This document shows, in pieces, positions 1 to 9,570 of a stretch of DNA of 64,000 nt. The notes beneath the pieces are model-generated. The model searched no databases. It was given only the letters and a program-made list of their open reading frames with translations, and was not told the origin of the DNA. The position numbers were made by a program, and so were the translations under genes. Each line of letters begins with the position of its first letter. Position 1 is the stretch's first letter. The stretch comes from Candidatus Bipolaricaulota bacterium (GTDB taxonomy: Bacteria; Bipolaricaulota; Bipolaricaulia; UBA7950; UBA9294), in assembly GCA_027007005.1 (NCBI GenBank), contig JALTFO010000048.1, forward strand, positions 1 to 64,000. The letters run 5' to 3'.

Positions 1-872
1 TAGACCTGGTTGAGCTTCGTCCCGGCCACTTCATCGATGTCGAACACGTTGTCGGGCATCCCCGGCATCGCTACCAGCGGCTTCACCGAGGATAGATCGA
101 TCTCCAGCGTGGAGTCATAGACAGCATCCTCGTCCGGGGACAGCTCTGACCAATCACTCTCCCGCTTCTGCATCTTGAGGAACGATCTTGTGATCTCGTC
201 TGAAGGGAAGATCGAAGAAGTTGCCCCGGTCTCGGTGCACATGTTGGTGATCGTCGCTCTTTCGGGGACGGAGAGGGTCTTCACGCCAGGGCCGGTGAAC
301 TCGATGAAGTGGCCGACCCCGCCCTTAACGGATATGCGGCGCAGGATCTCCAGAGCGACGTCCTTTGCCCCCACTCCGTTGGTGAGCTTCCCGGTGAGGA
401 TGACATTCAGCATCTTGGGGACGATGACGTAGAACAGTCCCCCACCCGCGGCCACGGCAACGTCCATCCCACCGGCGCCGATACCGAGCATCCCAAGACC
501 ACCTGCGGTCGGTGTGTGGGAGTCCGACCCAAGGAGTGTCTTGCCAGGAACGCCGAAGCGTTCATAGTGAAGTTGGTGACAGACGCCGTTCCCGTTTTTG
601 GAGAACTTTGCCCCGTAGTGGGAGGCGATCGTCTGTAGGAAGACGTGATCGTCGGTCGACTCACCCTTGAACCCAAGCGATGTATGATCGCAGTAAGAGA
701 CGACCTTCTCCGCTTTTACCTTCTTCAAGCCGAGCGACTCGAACTCAAGCCAGGCCATCGTTCCAGTTGAGTCCTGCGTGAGACAATGGTCGATACGGAT
801 TCCGACCTCCGCCCCCCGCTTTAGGGTTCCTTCCTGCACGTGATGTGAGAGAATCTTTTCCGTCATCGTCAT
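1..872 (-). CDS. Aconitate hydratase (aconitase), N-terminal part; runs off the left edge
   Basis: Minus-strand reading from ATG at 872: MTMTEKILSHHVQEGTLKRGAEVGIRIDHCLTQDSTGTMAWLEFESLG...LLGSDSHTPTAGGLGMLGIGAGGMDVA; aconitase Fe-S family motifs. Missing from the ORF track because it has no stop inside the window. Confidence 0.9.
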   Translation of the reverse strand, partial: MTMTEKILSHHVQEGTLKRGAEVGIRIDHCLTQDSTGTMAWLEFESLGLKKVKAEKVVSYCDHTSLGFKGESTDDHVFLQTIASHYGAKFSKNGNGVCHQLHYERFGVPGKTLLGSDSHTPTAGGLGMLGIGAGGMDVAVAAGGGLFYVIVPKMLNVILTGKLTNGVGAKDVALEILRRISVKGGVGHFIEFTGPGVKTLSVPERATITNMCTETGATSSIFPSDEITRSFLKMQKRESDWSELSPDEDAVYDSTLEIDLSSVKPLVAMPGMPDNVFDIDEVAGTKLNQV

Positions 873-901
873 GCTCACGCTGATCACCTCATGGGGATAT
901 T

Positions 902-935
902 CTCATTATGCAAGAACATGTTCTTGTTTTATGAG
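902..935. promoter_or_regulatory. 34-bp interrupted dyad (CTCAT-N4-CAAGAACATGTTCTTG-N4-ATGAG) upstream of the aconitase gene
   Basis: Perfect 16-bp palindrome at 911-926 plus 5-bp outer arms sharing the same centre; about 30 bp upstream of the acn start. Confidence 0.5.
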
Positions 936-1412
936 GCAGGATACCGAGATGAGAGAGAGTTGTCAAGGAGAGGAGGAACGGGGAAGAACCTTGAACGTGG
1001 AGCGCGGAAGTGCGAATGCGAAGCGAAAAACGAGAAAAGTATGCATCACGCAACAAGCACCACGGGGAGCAATGCAAGAGCTCTGTAATGGGTTATGTTG
1101 GGTCATGCATGATCAGACAAACCAGATAAGTAATGCTTTCCTTCGCGATCTCGGCGTTCTTGAGCGAGCGTAAGCGAGCGGGCGAGAGAATGCTCGGAAC
1201 GCGGGACTTGGAGCTTAGAACGCGGACGGAGGGCAGATTTCTCACGACGAAGGGCACGAAGAGCATTAAGGGATGGAAAGCCTTTCACTCTCTGAGATAT
1301 CCCTGTCTTTCTTGTTCGGCGAGGTAAAGCAGGTGCTGCAACGTCGACAGTTCGACAGCAGCAAACCTTTCGTGTGGCGACGGTGGAAGCTCTTGAATGG
1401 TAAGTAGGTCGT

Positions 1413-1650
1413 TCAAGAGCCAAGGGCATTATTGGCTCGGGCGAAGAATATATACGTGAGGACTGCTCCTACAACGTAGGCGATAGAGGTAATCAAGAAG
1501 AGCGGTATGAGTGCTGCCATCATCAATGCTGCACTTACAAGCAAGGTCGCCCGATACGGGATAACTCCGCCTGCTGAGCCACGGAGAGAGTGAGCGAATA
1601 TGCCTTGGTATCCTTGCGAGAGACAGCCCGCTTGTAGGGTTTCTCAAGCT
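1413..1650 (-). pseudogene. Remnant of an MFS-type transporter C-terminus
   Basis: Minus frame reads ...GYQGIFAHSLRGSAGGVIPYRATLLVSAALMMAALIPLFLITSIAYVVGAVLTYIFFARANNALGS*, a typical last-TM-helix pair with no intact N-terminus. Confidence 0.45.
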
Positions 1651-1763
1651 TGCTACATGAAACAGCAATGGACCAAGTGTCTGGAAGGATTCGATTACCC
1701 TGTGGGGTTCTTGAGTTGTAAAGCCATCCATAGAAAGCTACCATTGAATCGGCCAAATGGAGG

Positions 1764-3020
1764 GTGAGAGGTATGGACTCAGTTAATTGGATCATCAATA
1801 AGCGTGCCTGGTCGGATGTGCACAGCAAGTGGCCAGAGCGCGTAATCCCCAGGGATGTGCCGAGGATTGTCCGCAAGTTCCACGCGCAGATTCCAGGGTA
1901 TCGTATTAGCCCGCTGAAGGGGCTCGATCGGCTCGCGTCGATGCTTGGTGTGGGCGGTATTTGGGTGAAGGATGAATCGCAGAGGCTTGCCCTCAATTCC
2001 TTCAAGGTGTTGGGAGGATCGTATGCCATCTACAACGTGCTCAGGCAGAAGCTTGGCTTGCTTTCAAGGGAGGTCTCGCTTGCTGAGTTAACGTCCCCGG
2101 AGGCGCGCGAGAAGTTAGGAGTGATCACCTTTGCTACTGCTACCGACGGGAACCATGGCCGCGGGGTAGCGTGGGCGGCAAGAAAGCTCGGACACCGCGC
2201 GATCATCTACGTCCCGAGGGGAACAGCACAGGCGCGGATCGACGCGATCAAGGGGTACGGGGCAAAGGTTATCGTCATCGATGGCAACTACGATGAGGCC
2301 GTCGATAAGATCAAAGAGGACGCGCGCAAGCAAGGCTGGCAGGTGGTGTCGGACACGGCATGGGAGGGATATGAGGACATTCCCACGTGGATAATGCAGG
2401 GGTACACGACACTGTTCTCCGAAGCGCAAGAGCAGCTGGCCGCACAAGGGATCATTAAGCCGACGCACGTCTTTGTGCAGGCCGGAGTGGGATCCCTCTC
2501 CGGCTCGGCTGTGGCGTTCTATCGCACCCTGCTCGGTTCCGAGGCCCCGTTGTTTACTGTGGTGGAACCGACGAATGCTGCCTGCTTGTTCGAATCTGCG
2601 AGGATCGGCGATGGGAAGCCGTACAAGATCGAAGGTAGTCTCGATACCATCATGGCTGGGCTTTCCTGTGGGCGGCCCAATCCGATCGCCTGGAATGTCC
2701 TCTGGGACTGCACGCACGTCTTCATCTCTTGCCCAGATTTCGTGGCGGCAAGGGGGATGCGGATGTACGCAGTGCCTCTCGCCGGCGATCCATTTATCGT
2801 GTCCGGCGAATCTGGAGCAGTGACCCTTGGAGTGTTGTCATTGATCATGCAACGACCAGAACTGGCACCCCTGCGAAGGCGGTTGAGTTTGGGACAGGAT
2901 TCTCAGGTGTTGTTGGTGAATAGCGAAGGGAATACCGATCCTGACGACTTCCGTAAGGTGGTGTGGGAGGGAGCACACGCCGTGCCGCGGGGGTTCAAGG
3001 TGACGGAGCTAAGAAGCTAG
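1764..3020 (+). CDS. Diaminopropionate ammonia-lyase-like PLP enzyme
   Basis: WVKDESQRLALNSFKVLGGSYAIYNVL PLP-lysine motif, TATDGNHGRGVAWAA; full length 418 aa. Confidence 0.85.
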   Translation: MRGMDSVNWIINKRAWSDVHSKWPERVIPRDVPRIVRKFHAQIPGYRISPLKGLDRLASMLGVGGIWVKDESQRLALNSFKVLGGSYAIYNVLRQKLGLLSREVSLAELTSPEAREKLGVITFATATDGNHGRGVAWAARKLGHRAIIYVPRGTAQARIDAIKGYGAKVIVIDGNYDEAVDKIKEDARKQGWQVVSDTAWEGYEDIPTWIMQGYTTLFSEAQEQLAAQGIIKPTHVFVQAGVGSLSGSAVAFYRTLLGSEAPLFTVVEPTNAACLFESARIGDGKPYKIEGSLDTIMAGLSCGRPNPIAWNVLWDCTHVFISCPDFVAARGMRMYAVPLAGDPFIVSGESGAVTLGVLSLIMQRPELAPLRRRLSLGQDSQVLLVNSEGNTDPDDFRKVVWEGAHAVPRGFKVTELRS

Positions 3021-3039
3021 CGCAGCGATCTTCTTTGCG

Positions 3040-4377
3040 CTACGGCACAGGCGCTTCCTGTTCAGCTTCCATCAGGATTGCTGTCTTTGTAGCATCGACG
3101 ATCGATTCGAACTCGTTCATAGCGTAGGTCCAGGGTGGAACAGTCCCGTCCTCTGCCGGCTGAAATAGCTTGTTGGGGTCAAACAGGATCCACGCACCGA
3201 CGGTATCCAACATCTGGTTGCGCTTGCAATAAGAGATGAACCTCCTCCAGCGCTTTGCAAACTTCTTTGCCGCTAGAACATGTGTGTCGACGCGATAACC
3301 CTCACCTACTAGCCGCAGTGCCGTCTGGATGATTGCCTGTTTCAGAGCTCCGGCGTGGATCAGTTGGCCACGCATGGCGAGCGTCCACATTCCGACGGCG
3401 GCAAGCTGAGAGAATGTGATCGTCCCCAACCGCGACACGGCATTTATCACCTTCTTCTCCAAGCCAGGAAGTTCCTTCACTCTGTGTAGCTGCTTCCCGA
3501 TGGTGAGGAAGGCGCGCTGCCTACCCGTGGTCATAAAGTCGTAGGTGATGTTCATAGGGAGGACGTTTGGATTGCGTGCCATCTTAACAATCCGGATGAG
3601 CCCTGCCTTGGCCTCCTCAAACTTGCCGTCCTTCTCCAGCCCTCCTTCAGGAGCTATGTATAGGGGATCTCCTTCATCGAGCACCGCCGCGAAACGAGCT
3701 AGTGCATCCAACGTCTCTCTCACGTGCTGCGTGCGGAGCTTCCGTCTGATTTCGGGGGCAAACACGGAGAACTCGCGCTCCCGATCGAGTGCCCGGTGAT
3801 AGCGAAAGCGCAGCACGCCCGAGATGTGAGTGGTTGCCTTGGCTCCGGGGATCATCTCCTGCACCGAACGCGAGAACAGATCTCCAACGGGCACGTTCCC
3901 TATTATCTCTAGAACTGTACGCAGATGTGCCTTTAGCTTGCGCCCATGTAGGTACCCGATCGGATAAGCACGGATCGCCTTGAGTACCGCACTGAGGTTG
4001 GCCGGATAGATCAAGCGACGCAGCCACTGCGGCCGATGTAGGACATAGTCTGATAGATAACCGGGCAGGAACATGCGCTCAGCAGCGACAAACGCGATCC
4101 CTTTCCCTGTCCCATTTCTTGCGCGATACAGCTTCGGCCCAAGGATGATGATGTCGAAGTCGGTCTTGTGGTTCGCTACAACCAGTGTTCCATCTGGGTT
4201 GCTAAGATTCGGCCTTCCGCTCACCTCTAGGTCGAACATTATGTGCTGACCGATCGGGAACGCGGCAACGAGAAACTTTCTGATCAACCTTCCCCACCAC
4301 GGCGTGTGCGGTGCGCGGACGCTCCTTGTCGCAACGGCTATCATGGCCAGCGAAAGGTTCAATAGTTCATGATTCAT
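3040..4377 (-). CDS. PlsC-like 1-acyl-glycerol-3-phosphate acyltransferase domain protein
   Basis: NHKTDFD (HX4D-like) and APEGGLEKDGKFEEAKAGLIRI motifs of the PlsC superfamily. Confidence 0.65.
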   Translation of the reverse strand: MNHELLNLSLAMIAVATRSVRAPHTPWWGRLIRKFLVAAFPIGQHIMFDLEVSGRPNLSNPDGTLVVANHKTDFDIIILGPKLYRARNGTGKGIAFVAAERMFLPGYLSDYVLHRPQWLRRLIYPANLSAVLKAIRAYPIGYLHGRKLKAHLRTVLEIIGNVPVGDLFSRSVQEMIPGAKATTHISGVLRFRYHRALDREREFSVFAPEIRRKLRTQHVRETLDALARFAAVLDEGDPLYIAPEGGLEKDGKFEEAKAGLIRIVKMARNPNVLPMNITYDFMTTGRQRAFLTIGKQLHRVKELPGLEKKVINAVSRLGTITFSQLAAVGMWTLAMRGQLIHAGALKQAIIQTALRLVGEGYRVDTHVLAAKKFAKRWRRFISYCKRNQMLDTVGAWILFDPNKLFQPAEDGTVPPWTYAMNEFESIVDATKTAILMEAEQEAPVP

Positions 4378-4455
4378 CCATATTCTTCCTACCTTTGCTT
4401 GTATCGAGCGGTACCACTACCATAAAATACACCACTTGCCCGCAAAAGGAAAGCC

Positions 4456-5538
4456 ATGAACGAACATACTACCAAGAAAGTGTTGTTTGGAACGAGCTCG
4501 TGGGGACTGGGTCACGCCACCCGCGATCTGAATCTCATCCGTGGTCTGCTGTCACGTGGTTGCGATGTGACGCTCGTCTCGACGGGAAATGCACTACAGG
4601 TCCTCAAGGACGAACTGGGCGACTCCTGTCGTTACCTTGATTGGCCAGATATCCCTTCCAGCGTAGCGCGGTCAAGTTTCTTGTTCTACATGAAGACAAC
4701 AACCAACATTCCACGCATCATCTGGACTTGGCACAACGAGAAGCGCCTCGTTTCCAACCTGTTACGGAGGGAACACTTCGATCTTATTGTTACTGATCAC
4801 CGCAATGGTCTCGTCCGTAGCGACGTTCCTTCGTACTTCATCACCCACAGTCCACGCTACATTGCCCCGTGGCGTGATCCGTTCATGGAGGGAGTGATGG
4901 AATGGTTCTTGGCGCGCTGGTTTGCCCCGGTGAGAGGAATCCTCGTTCCCGACGACGAAGACGGTGGAATGAGCGGGGACATGAGCCACAAAATCAGGTT
5001 CACTCCTAGGGAGAAGATCACGTATCTTGGCATACTCTCAAGCGTACACCGTCGCGACCTACCGCAAGACATCGATTACTTCATCACCATTTCTGGCCCG
5101 GAGCCGCAGCGGACGATGTTTGCCGAGAAAGTTCTATCACAGGTCAAAGCTCTCAGCGGAAAGATCGTGATCGCTCTGGGAATACCGGGTGGTAGAGCAC
5201 CGGAGCTGGGAAATGGGATCGAGGTCTATCCTTACCTGAACCGAGAAAAACAGGAAGAAATGCTCAATCGCGCCAAACTAGTGGTCTGCCGTTCGGGGTA
5301 CACCACATTGATGGAGCTAGCCGAGATCGGAAGGAGAGCGCTCCTCATCCCTACTCCCGGCCAATCAGAGCAGGAGTACCTGGCAAAGACACTGCGTGAA
5401 CGGGGAGTGTTCTACAGTGTGAAGCAGACTAAGCTTGATCTGGTGCGCGATACGGACCTTGCTCGTAACTACCCGGGGTACACGCCGGAGCACCTGACGG
5501 AGAAATCCGTGGAGCGGTTCCTCCAAACTGTGCTCTAA
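4456..5538 (+). CDS. MurG/GT28-like glycosyltransferase
   Basis: FGTSSWGLGHATRDLNLIRGLLSRG N-terminus and VVCRSGYTTLMELAEIGRRALLIPTPGQSEQEYLAKTL C-terminal donor-binding motif. Confidence 0.7.
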   Translation: MNEHTTKKVLFGTSSWGLGHATRDLNLIRGLLSRGCDVTLVSTGNALQVLKDELGDSCRYLDWPDIPSSVARSSFLFYMKTTTNIPRIIWTWHNEKRLVSNLLRREHFDLIVTDHRNGLVRSDVPSYFITHSPRYIAPWRDPFMEGVMEWFLARWFAPVRGILVPDDEDGGMSGDMSHKIRFTPREKITYLGILSSVHRRDLPQDIDYFITISGPEPQRTMFAEKVLSQVKALSGKIVIALGIPGGRAPELGNGIEVYPYLNREKQEEMLNRAKLVVCRSGYTTLMELAEIGRRALLIPTPGQSEQEYLAKTLRERGVFYSVKQTKLDLVRDTDLARNYPGYTPEHLTEKSVERFLQTVL

Positions 5539-5589
5539 CTCCGAGAATAGGGATGGAATATCGGCATCAGCTCTTCTTGCTACGAGTCA

Positions 5590-5720
5590 TCACTTGCCAC
5601 AATGCTCGTAGGCACCTAGATCAGGGGCTGCTCCACAAGCGCGCAGAACGCCTTCCGGTTCCAAATCGGGGAGCTCAAGCCTCACAAATCGGAGTACCCA
5701 CCGGCATGCACCTCCTCTCC
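5590..5720 (-). pseudogene. Possible C-terminal remnant of a choice-of-anchor-Q / parallel beta-helix surface protein
   Basis: Minus frame reads ...RLELPDLEPEGVLRACGAAPDLGAYEHCGK**; the APDLGAYE ending is typical of such proteins. Short match only. Confidence 0.3.
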
Positions 5721-5816
5721 CGATGAGCGTGCATCGCAATTTAAGACCAAGTTCCCTTCTCCACAACTAGCTTTAGATTCCGAGATCCGAGAGGCTACTT
5801 TGGCAGTTTATTGCAT

Positions 5817-6045
5817 TTAGAACCACGCCCAGTCAATCTTAAAGGTACTTGCCCACTCTTCGGGATGAGCCTTCTGCCGATTTGGTGGTCGTTGGTTTTG
5901 CTACGCTGTAAGGCTCTCCTTTAATCGGCATCAAATCCATCTTCCAGGCTAGCGCTTCTTTGTAGAACTGCTTTGCTCTTTAAACGTCGATCATCAAGAT
6001 CTTGCACCAACTGAAGTCAGCGTGTGTCTCAAACATGCTCTTCAT
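5817..6045 (-). pseudogene. Degraded VOC/glyoxalase-family gene
   Basis: RBS (GGAGGAGGATTGGG) + ATG, then MKSMFETHADFSWCKILMIDV*RAKQFYKEALAWKMDLMPIKGEPYSVAK with an in-frame stop and later frame loss. Confidence 0.6.
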
Positions 6046-6150
6046 CCCAATCCTCCTCCGGCGCTTTCCATCATCATCACGCAAGATCACGCAGGCAAAG
6101 CATTGACGACAAGGCATGTCTGGCGTATCCTAAACACGGGTGATCTGCGG

Positions 6151-6522
6151 ATGACAAAATCGACAAGGGGTCAAGTGGATCGGTTCACGTGGGCTATTCT
6201 CCTGCTTATCTTCGGGGTGTTCCTCTTGATCAATCGTGAGTCGATCAACTGGATCGGTTTCTTAATCGCAGCCGGATTCCTCGTCGCTGCGGCCTTCTAT
6301 AAGCAGTCCCGCGGATGGGGAAAAGACGTACTTGGACTGATTTTCGGTATCGTCCTTGGAGCGCTGGGTGTGGGGAAGCACTATGCGGTTGATGTTCCAT
6401 GGATTGCAATCGCGGCAATTGCTGTTGCGATCATGCTCTTGTTCGAGGTATTCAGGAAGGGCAAGCGAAAAGAAGGCGCAGGGCAAGTGATCAACGTTAG
6501 TCATCCAAAGTCAGAAGAGTAA
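6151..6522 (+). CDS. Small multi-spanning membrane protein
   Basis: MTKSTRGQVDRFTWAILLLIFGVFLLINRESINWIGFLIAAGFLVAAAF...; about four hydrophobic helices, charged C-terminus. Confidence 0.55.
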   Translation: MTKSTRGQVDRFTWAILLLIFGVFLLINRESINWIGFLIAAGFLVAAAFYKQSRGWGKDVLGLIFGIVLGALGVGKHYAVDVPWIAIAAIAVAIMLLFEVFRKGKRKEGAGQVINVSHPKSEE

Positions 6523-6548
6523 CGCTTTCAAGAAGGCATGAACTGCCT

Positions 6549-7157
6549 TCACTTGCCTGCCCGCAAGAGGCCTACTATGATCGCTTTTGCCTCCATCAGA
6601 TCGGCTGCCCTGAGATAGGGCACCCCCGCAGGGAGCAACTGGTGCATCCAAGGCTTGTCACCGACAAGGATGAACTCGGCAATCTCCGCTCGCTTGGCAG
6701 CGAGAAGGTCCAGGTGTGCATCTCCAATCGCGATTGCCTCATCGGGACGGATCTTGAGCTTACCCAGTGCGGAGAGAAAAGCCTGCGGGTCGGGCTTGAG
6801 CGCAGTGTCATCACGGCTTGAGACAATGTCGAAGGAAAGGGGATGCTTTGCGAGAACACGCTCGACGCTCCGGCGAGAGTTATTAGTGATCAGTGCACAC
6901 TTGACATGAGCCACATGCAGCAATTGCAATAACTCCCTCGTCCCAGGAGCAAGTGTTCCATTTTCGACCCCCAGTGCCTCATGGCGCTCCAGTATTCGAA
7001 TGCCTCGGACGCGCTCCTGGGAGGACATGTCCATGAGCTGTTTGTAGATCGGCCGGCCGTCAACGGGAACGCCGATCTCCTGGCGCACAGCGAGCCAATC
7101 GATCGGTGCATCCCAGATCGTCCCATCCATATCGAATAACACAGCACGAATTGTCAT
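6549..7157 (-). CDS. HAD-superfamily hydrolase (phosphoglycolate phosphatase-like)
   Basis: DMDGTIWD motif I, ITNNSR motif II, KPDPQAF and IGDAHLDLLAAKRA motifs. Confidence 0.85.
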   Translation of the reverse strand: MTIRAVLFDMDGTIWDAPIDWLAVRQEIGVPVDGRPIYKQLMDMSSQERVRGIRILERHEALGVENGTLAPGTRELLQLLHVAHVKCALITNNSRRSVERVLAKHPLSFDIVSSRDDTALKPDPQAFLSALGKLKIRPDEAIAIGDAHLDLLAAKRAEIAEFILVGDKPWMHQLLPAGVPYLRAADLMEAKAIIVGLLRAGK

Positions 7158-7207
7158 AGAAGCGCTATATTACCCGAAAACACCACTCAGTGGGTGATCG
7201 GTTGGCA

Positions 7208-8245
7208 TTATTGTGTAGGCCCAGGCCTATCCGGGATGGGGAGGCCAAGAAGCTGACGGTAACTGTCGTAGTACGAGTCATCGATCTCAGTGACGGCGGT
7301 CCAACCGTAGAAGCCTTCTCCCCATAGTGCTTTCCCTTCTTTTGTGCCAAGCTGCTCCTCGACCGCGGCAACGATTCGGTCACTGACATCGGATGGGAAA
7401 TCAGGACCGAATGCGAGACAGTCGTTCGGGATTGGCCCGATCACAGCTAGTACCCCGATCCGTCTGATGACATCATCAAGGTCATAGATGTTCCTCACCG
7501 CTCGCCGTAGATCCATGCAAGTTCCGCGCAGCTCCTTACGGTAAGGAGCATTGTTCCAGCGGTCCCAGATCCACAGTTCCGGATCGTCTCCGGGTTTCCA
7601 AGCTGTATTGCTGCAACCGGACGGCGGTAGTGGTGGATTGCCATACCCCGTGCAGAAATCGCCCTGCCCTTCGAGCAGTGCAACCATGGAGTTGATGTGC
7701 CCGCCGCTTTCGACGGTATTACTGAAGCTAATCCCCAGTCTATCGAAGAGCATCTTAGGCAGAACATAACCCGAGGTGGAGCCGCGATCGCTGTAGATCC
7801 ACGTCTTGCCGTTCAGGTCTTGGAGCGAGTCAATCCCCGAATCGCGGGGAACGTAAATCCGGGAGAAGTAGTAGGGATACCCATGGCGCACCGCCGCAAG
7901 GCGTGGTGTGACATCGCCCTTGGTCAATTGGTAGATGCGGACGTATTGATCGGTGGTGACAAACCCGAACGTGTCTCCATCGGAGGAGGCGAACGCTTCG
8001 ACCATTGCCGCGTAATCGGACTGCAGGCTCACCTCGATGTAAAGGCCGGTTTTATCATAGAGCGCTTCAGCGATTTGCTTGCCACGGATGGCAAGCTGGG
8101 AAGACTCGGTCGATGGGACGAGGAGCATGTAGATCGGCCGCTCTCTCGTACCTAGTTTCGCTCCAAACACGTAGCTCGAAATAGACAGTAAGGCTCCGAT
8201 CACGATGAATGTCATAATTGATCTCTGCAAACTCCATGTTTTCAT
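7208..8245 (-). CDS. PhnD-like phosphate/phosphonate ABC transporter substrate-binding protein
   Basis: Signal peptide, VTTDQYVRIYQL, YVPRDSGIDSLQDLNGKTWIYSDRGSTSGYVLPK; typical PhnD pattern. Confidence 0.8.
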   Translation of the reverse strand: MKTWSLQRSIMTFIVIGALLSISSYVFGAKLGTRERPIYMLLVPSTESSQLAIRGKQIAEALYDKTGLYIEVSLQSDYAAMVEAFASSDGDTFGFVTTDQYVRIYQLTKGDVTPRLAAVRHGYPYYFSRIYVPRDSGIDSLQDLNGKTWIYSDRGSTSGYVLPKMLFDRLGISFSNTVESGGHINSMVALLEGQGDFCTGYGNPPLPPSGCSNTAWKPGDDPELWIWDRWNNAPYRKELRGTCMDLRRAVRNIYDLDDVIRRIGVLAVIGPIPNDCLAFGPDFPSDVSDRIVAAVEEQLGTKEGKALWGEGFYGWTAVTEIDDSYYDSYRQLLGLPIPDRPGPTQ

Positions 8246-8295
8246 GTCACATCCCCTATACAGATGGTTCTCACACGCTTCTCTTGCCTAGTACC

Positions 8296-9570
8296 CTAGA
8301 GCTTATCGATATCGGGAACCGTCCCATCAGCCAGTCGAAAGAGCATTTCTCCGGCGTGAGGAACAACCAGGATTCCCTCATCCTCCCGGTTCTCGTAGTC
8401 TCTTGGGTTAATCGTAGATGGGTCGATGTAGCCCAGGTTGATCTCGCGGCATACGTCCTCTGGGATTCCAGTAGCTAGGATGACCTCCATCCGATCGTGT
8501 TCCACACCGTTGCGATAGGTCCCTATCCCCTTGACGTGCGTGGAATGGGCGAGGATGGCACGCGGCACATCCTTGAACTTATCCCACTGTCCGAGGAAAT
8601 AGTCACGGGTGTGGTAGCCAACTTGGCGGATTAATTTACCGTGCGTTACGGAGATCTCGGACAAGCCGGGAGCGTAGATGATCACCCGTCCACCTTCTGC
8701 TACCACAGGTTCAAGTTTGTAGGTGCACTTTCCCGCAGTCCACAACTCCCAGTACATCGGCGGGGCCATGGAGAGGACCGTGTTGAACGGATGCTCAACC
8801 CAGACGATGTTTTCCTTTGCCGAGAGATCCACTGCCGCCGACCAACACTCGTTGACATCACCGACAAAGATCCCCTTCAAGTCGCTTCCGCGCATCACGA
8901 TGGAGATCCCCACCTGCGGTGTTGTAACAAACGCTGCGGCACGCTCAATCATCGCTCGCACCGGTGTCTCTTTGTGCCCAATCGTCTTTGGGCTAGTGAT
9001 CAGCGCGCCCAACCAATGGGAGTGGTGCACCATCTCCGGGCCGGATACGCCGGGAAAGAAGTACTTGTGCCCAGCGGAGAATCCCACCACCTCGTGCGGG
9101 AAGACCGGTCCGAGGATGATCACCAGATCGTGCTCAAGAACCGCTTTGTTTATCGTCACCGGGACTTCCTCGGATAGCTTACCTCCTGAGATTTCCTCCA
9201 TCTCCACGCGGGTTATCGTTCCCACCTGAGAAAGCACTCTCGGATTATCCCACTCGTGCTGGAGGATGTGGATGTTTGCGAAATCGTTGAGCTTCGGGCC
9301 GAGGTGCACGCGCAGTTCATCCTCAGACAGCGGCGGATGTGTACCCAGGGCAACTAGAAAGGTCACAGCAACGGCGCGAGGAGAAAGGCTGGCGCTGATT
9401 GTTTCGAAGAATGTCGGCATGGGAAGGGTACGCGTGTTATCGGGAACGATGACCAGCACCTTCTTCCGGGTTACATCGACCTCTCGCAGCGCCTCTCCCA
9501 GGCGTTCTCCCGCCTCGCGTGTATCGATCGAGCGGCCGGGAGCGTATGATAGGATCATCCTTCCTCCCAC
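8296..9570 (-). CDS. LarA-like (nickel-dependent lactate racemase family, DUF2088) protein
   Basis: VPDNTRTLPMP, ALGTHPPLSEDEL, VFPHEVVGFSAGHKYFFPGVSG. Confidence 0.85.
   Translation of the reverse strand: MGGRMILSYAPGRSIDTREAGERLGEALREVDVTRKKVLVIVPDNTRTLPMPTFFETISASLSPRAVAVTFLVALGTHPPLSEDELRVHLGPKLNDFANIHILQHEWDNPRVLSQVGTITRVEMEEISGGKLSEEVPVTINKAVLEHDLVIILGPVFPHEVVGFSAGHKYFFPGVSGPEMVHHSHWLGALITSPKTIGHKETPVRAMIERAAAFVTTPQVGISIVMRGSDLKGIFVGDVNECWSAAVDLSAKENIVWVEHPFNTVLSMAPPMYWELWTAGKCTYKLEPVVAEGGRVIIYAPGLSEISVTHGKLIRQVGYHTRDYFLGQWDKFKDVPRAILAHSTHVKGIGTYRNGVEHDRMEVILATGIPEDVCREINLGYIDPSTINPRDYENREDEGILVVPHAGEMLFRLADGTVPDIDKL

Noticed and set aside
911-926. GAACATGTTC as a Gram-positive LexA box
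   Set aside because: LexA (Cheo) box spacing is GAAC-N4-GTTC; here the spacing is N2, and the neighbouring gene is aconitase.
1389-1420. 9-bp inverted repeat GCTCTTGAA...TTCAAGAGC considered as an insertion-sequence end
   Set aside because: No transposase or target duplication nearby; it overlaps the tail of the MFS remnant and may simply be its old terminator.
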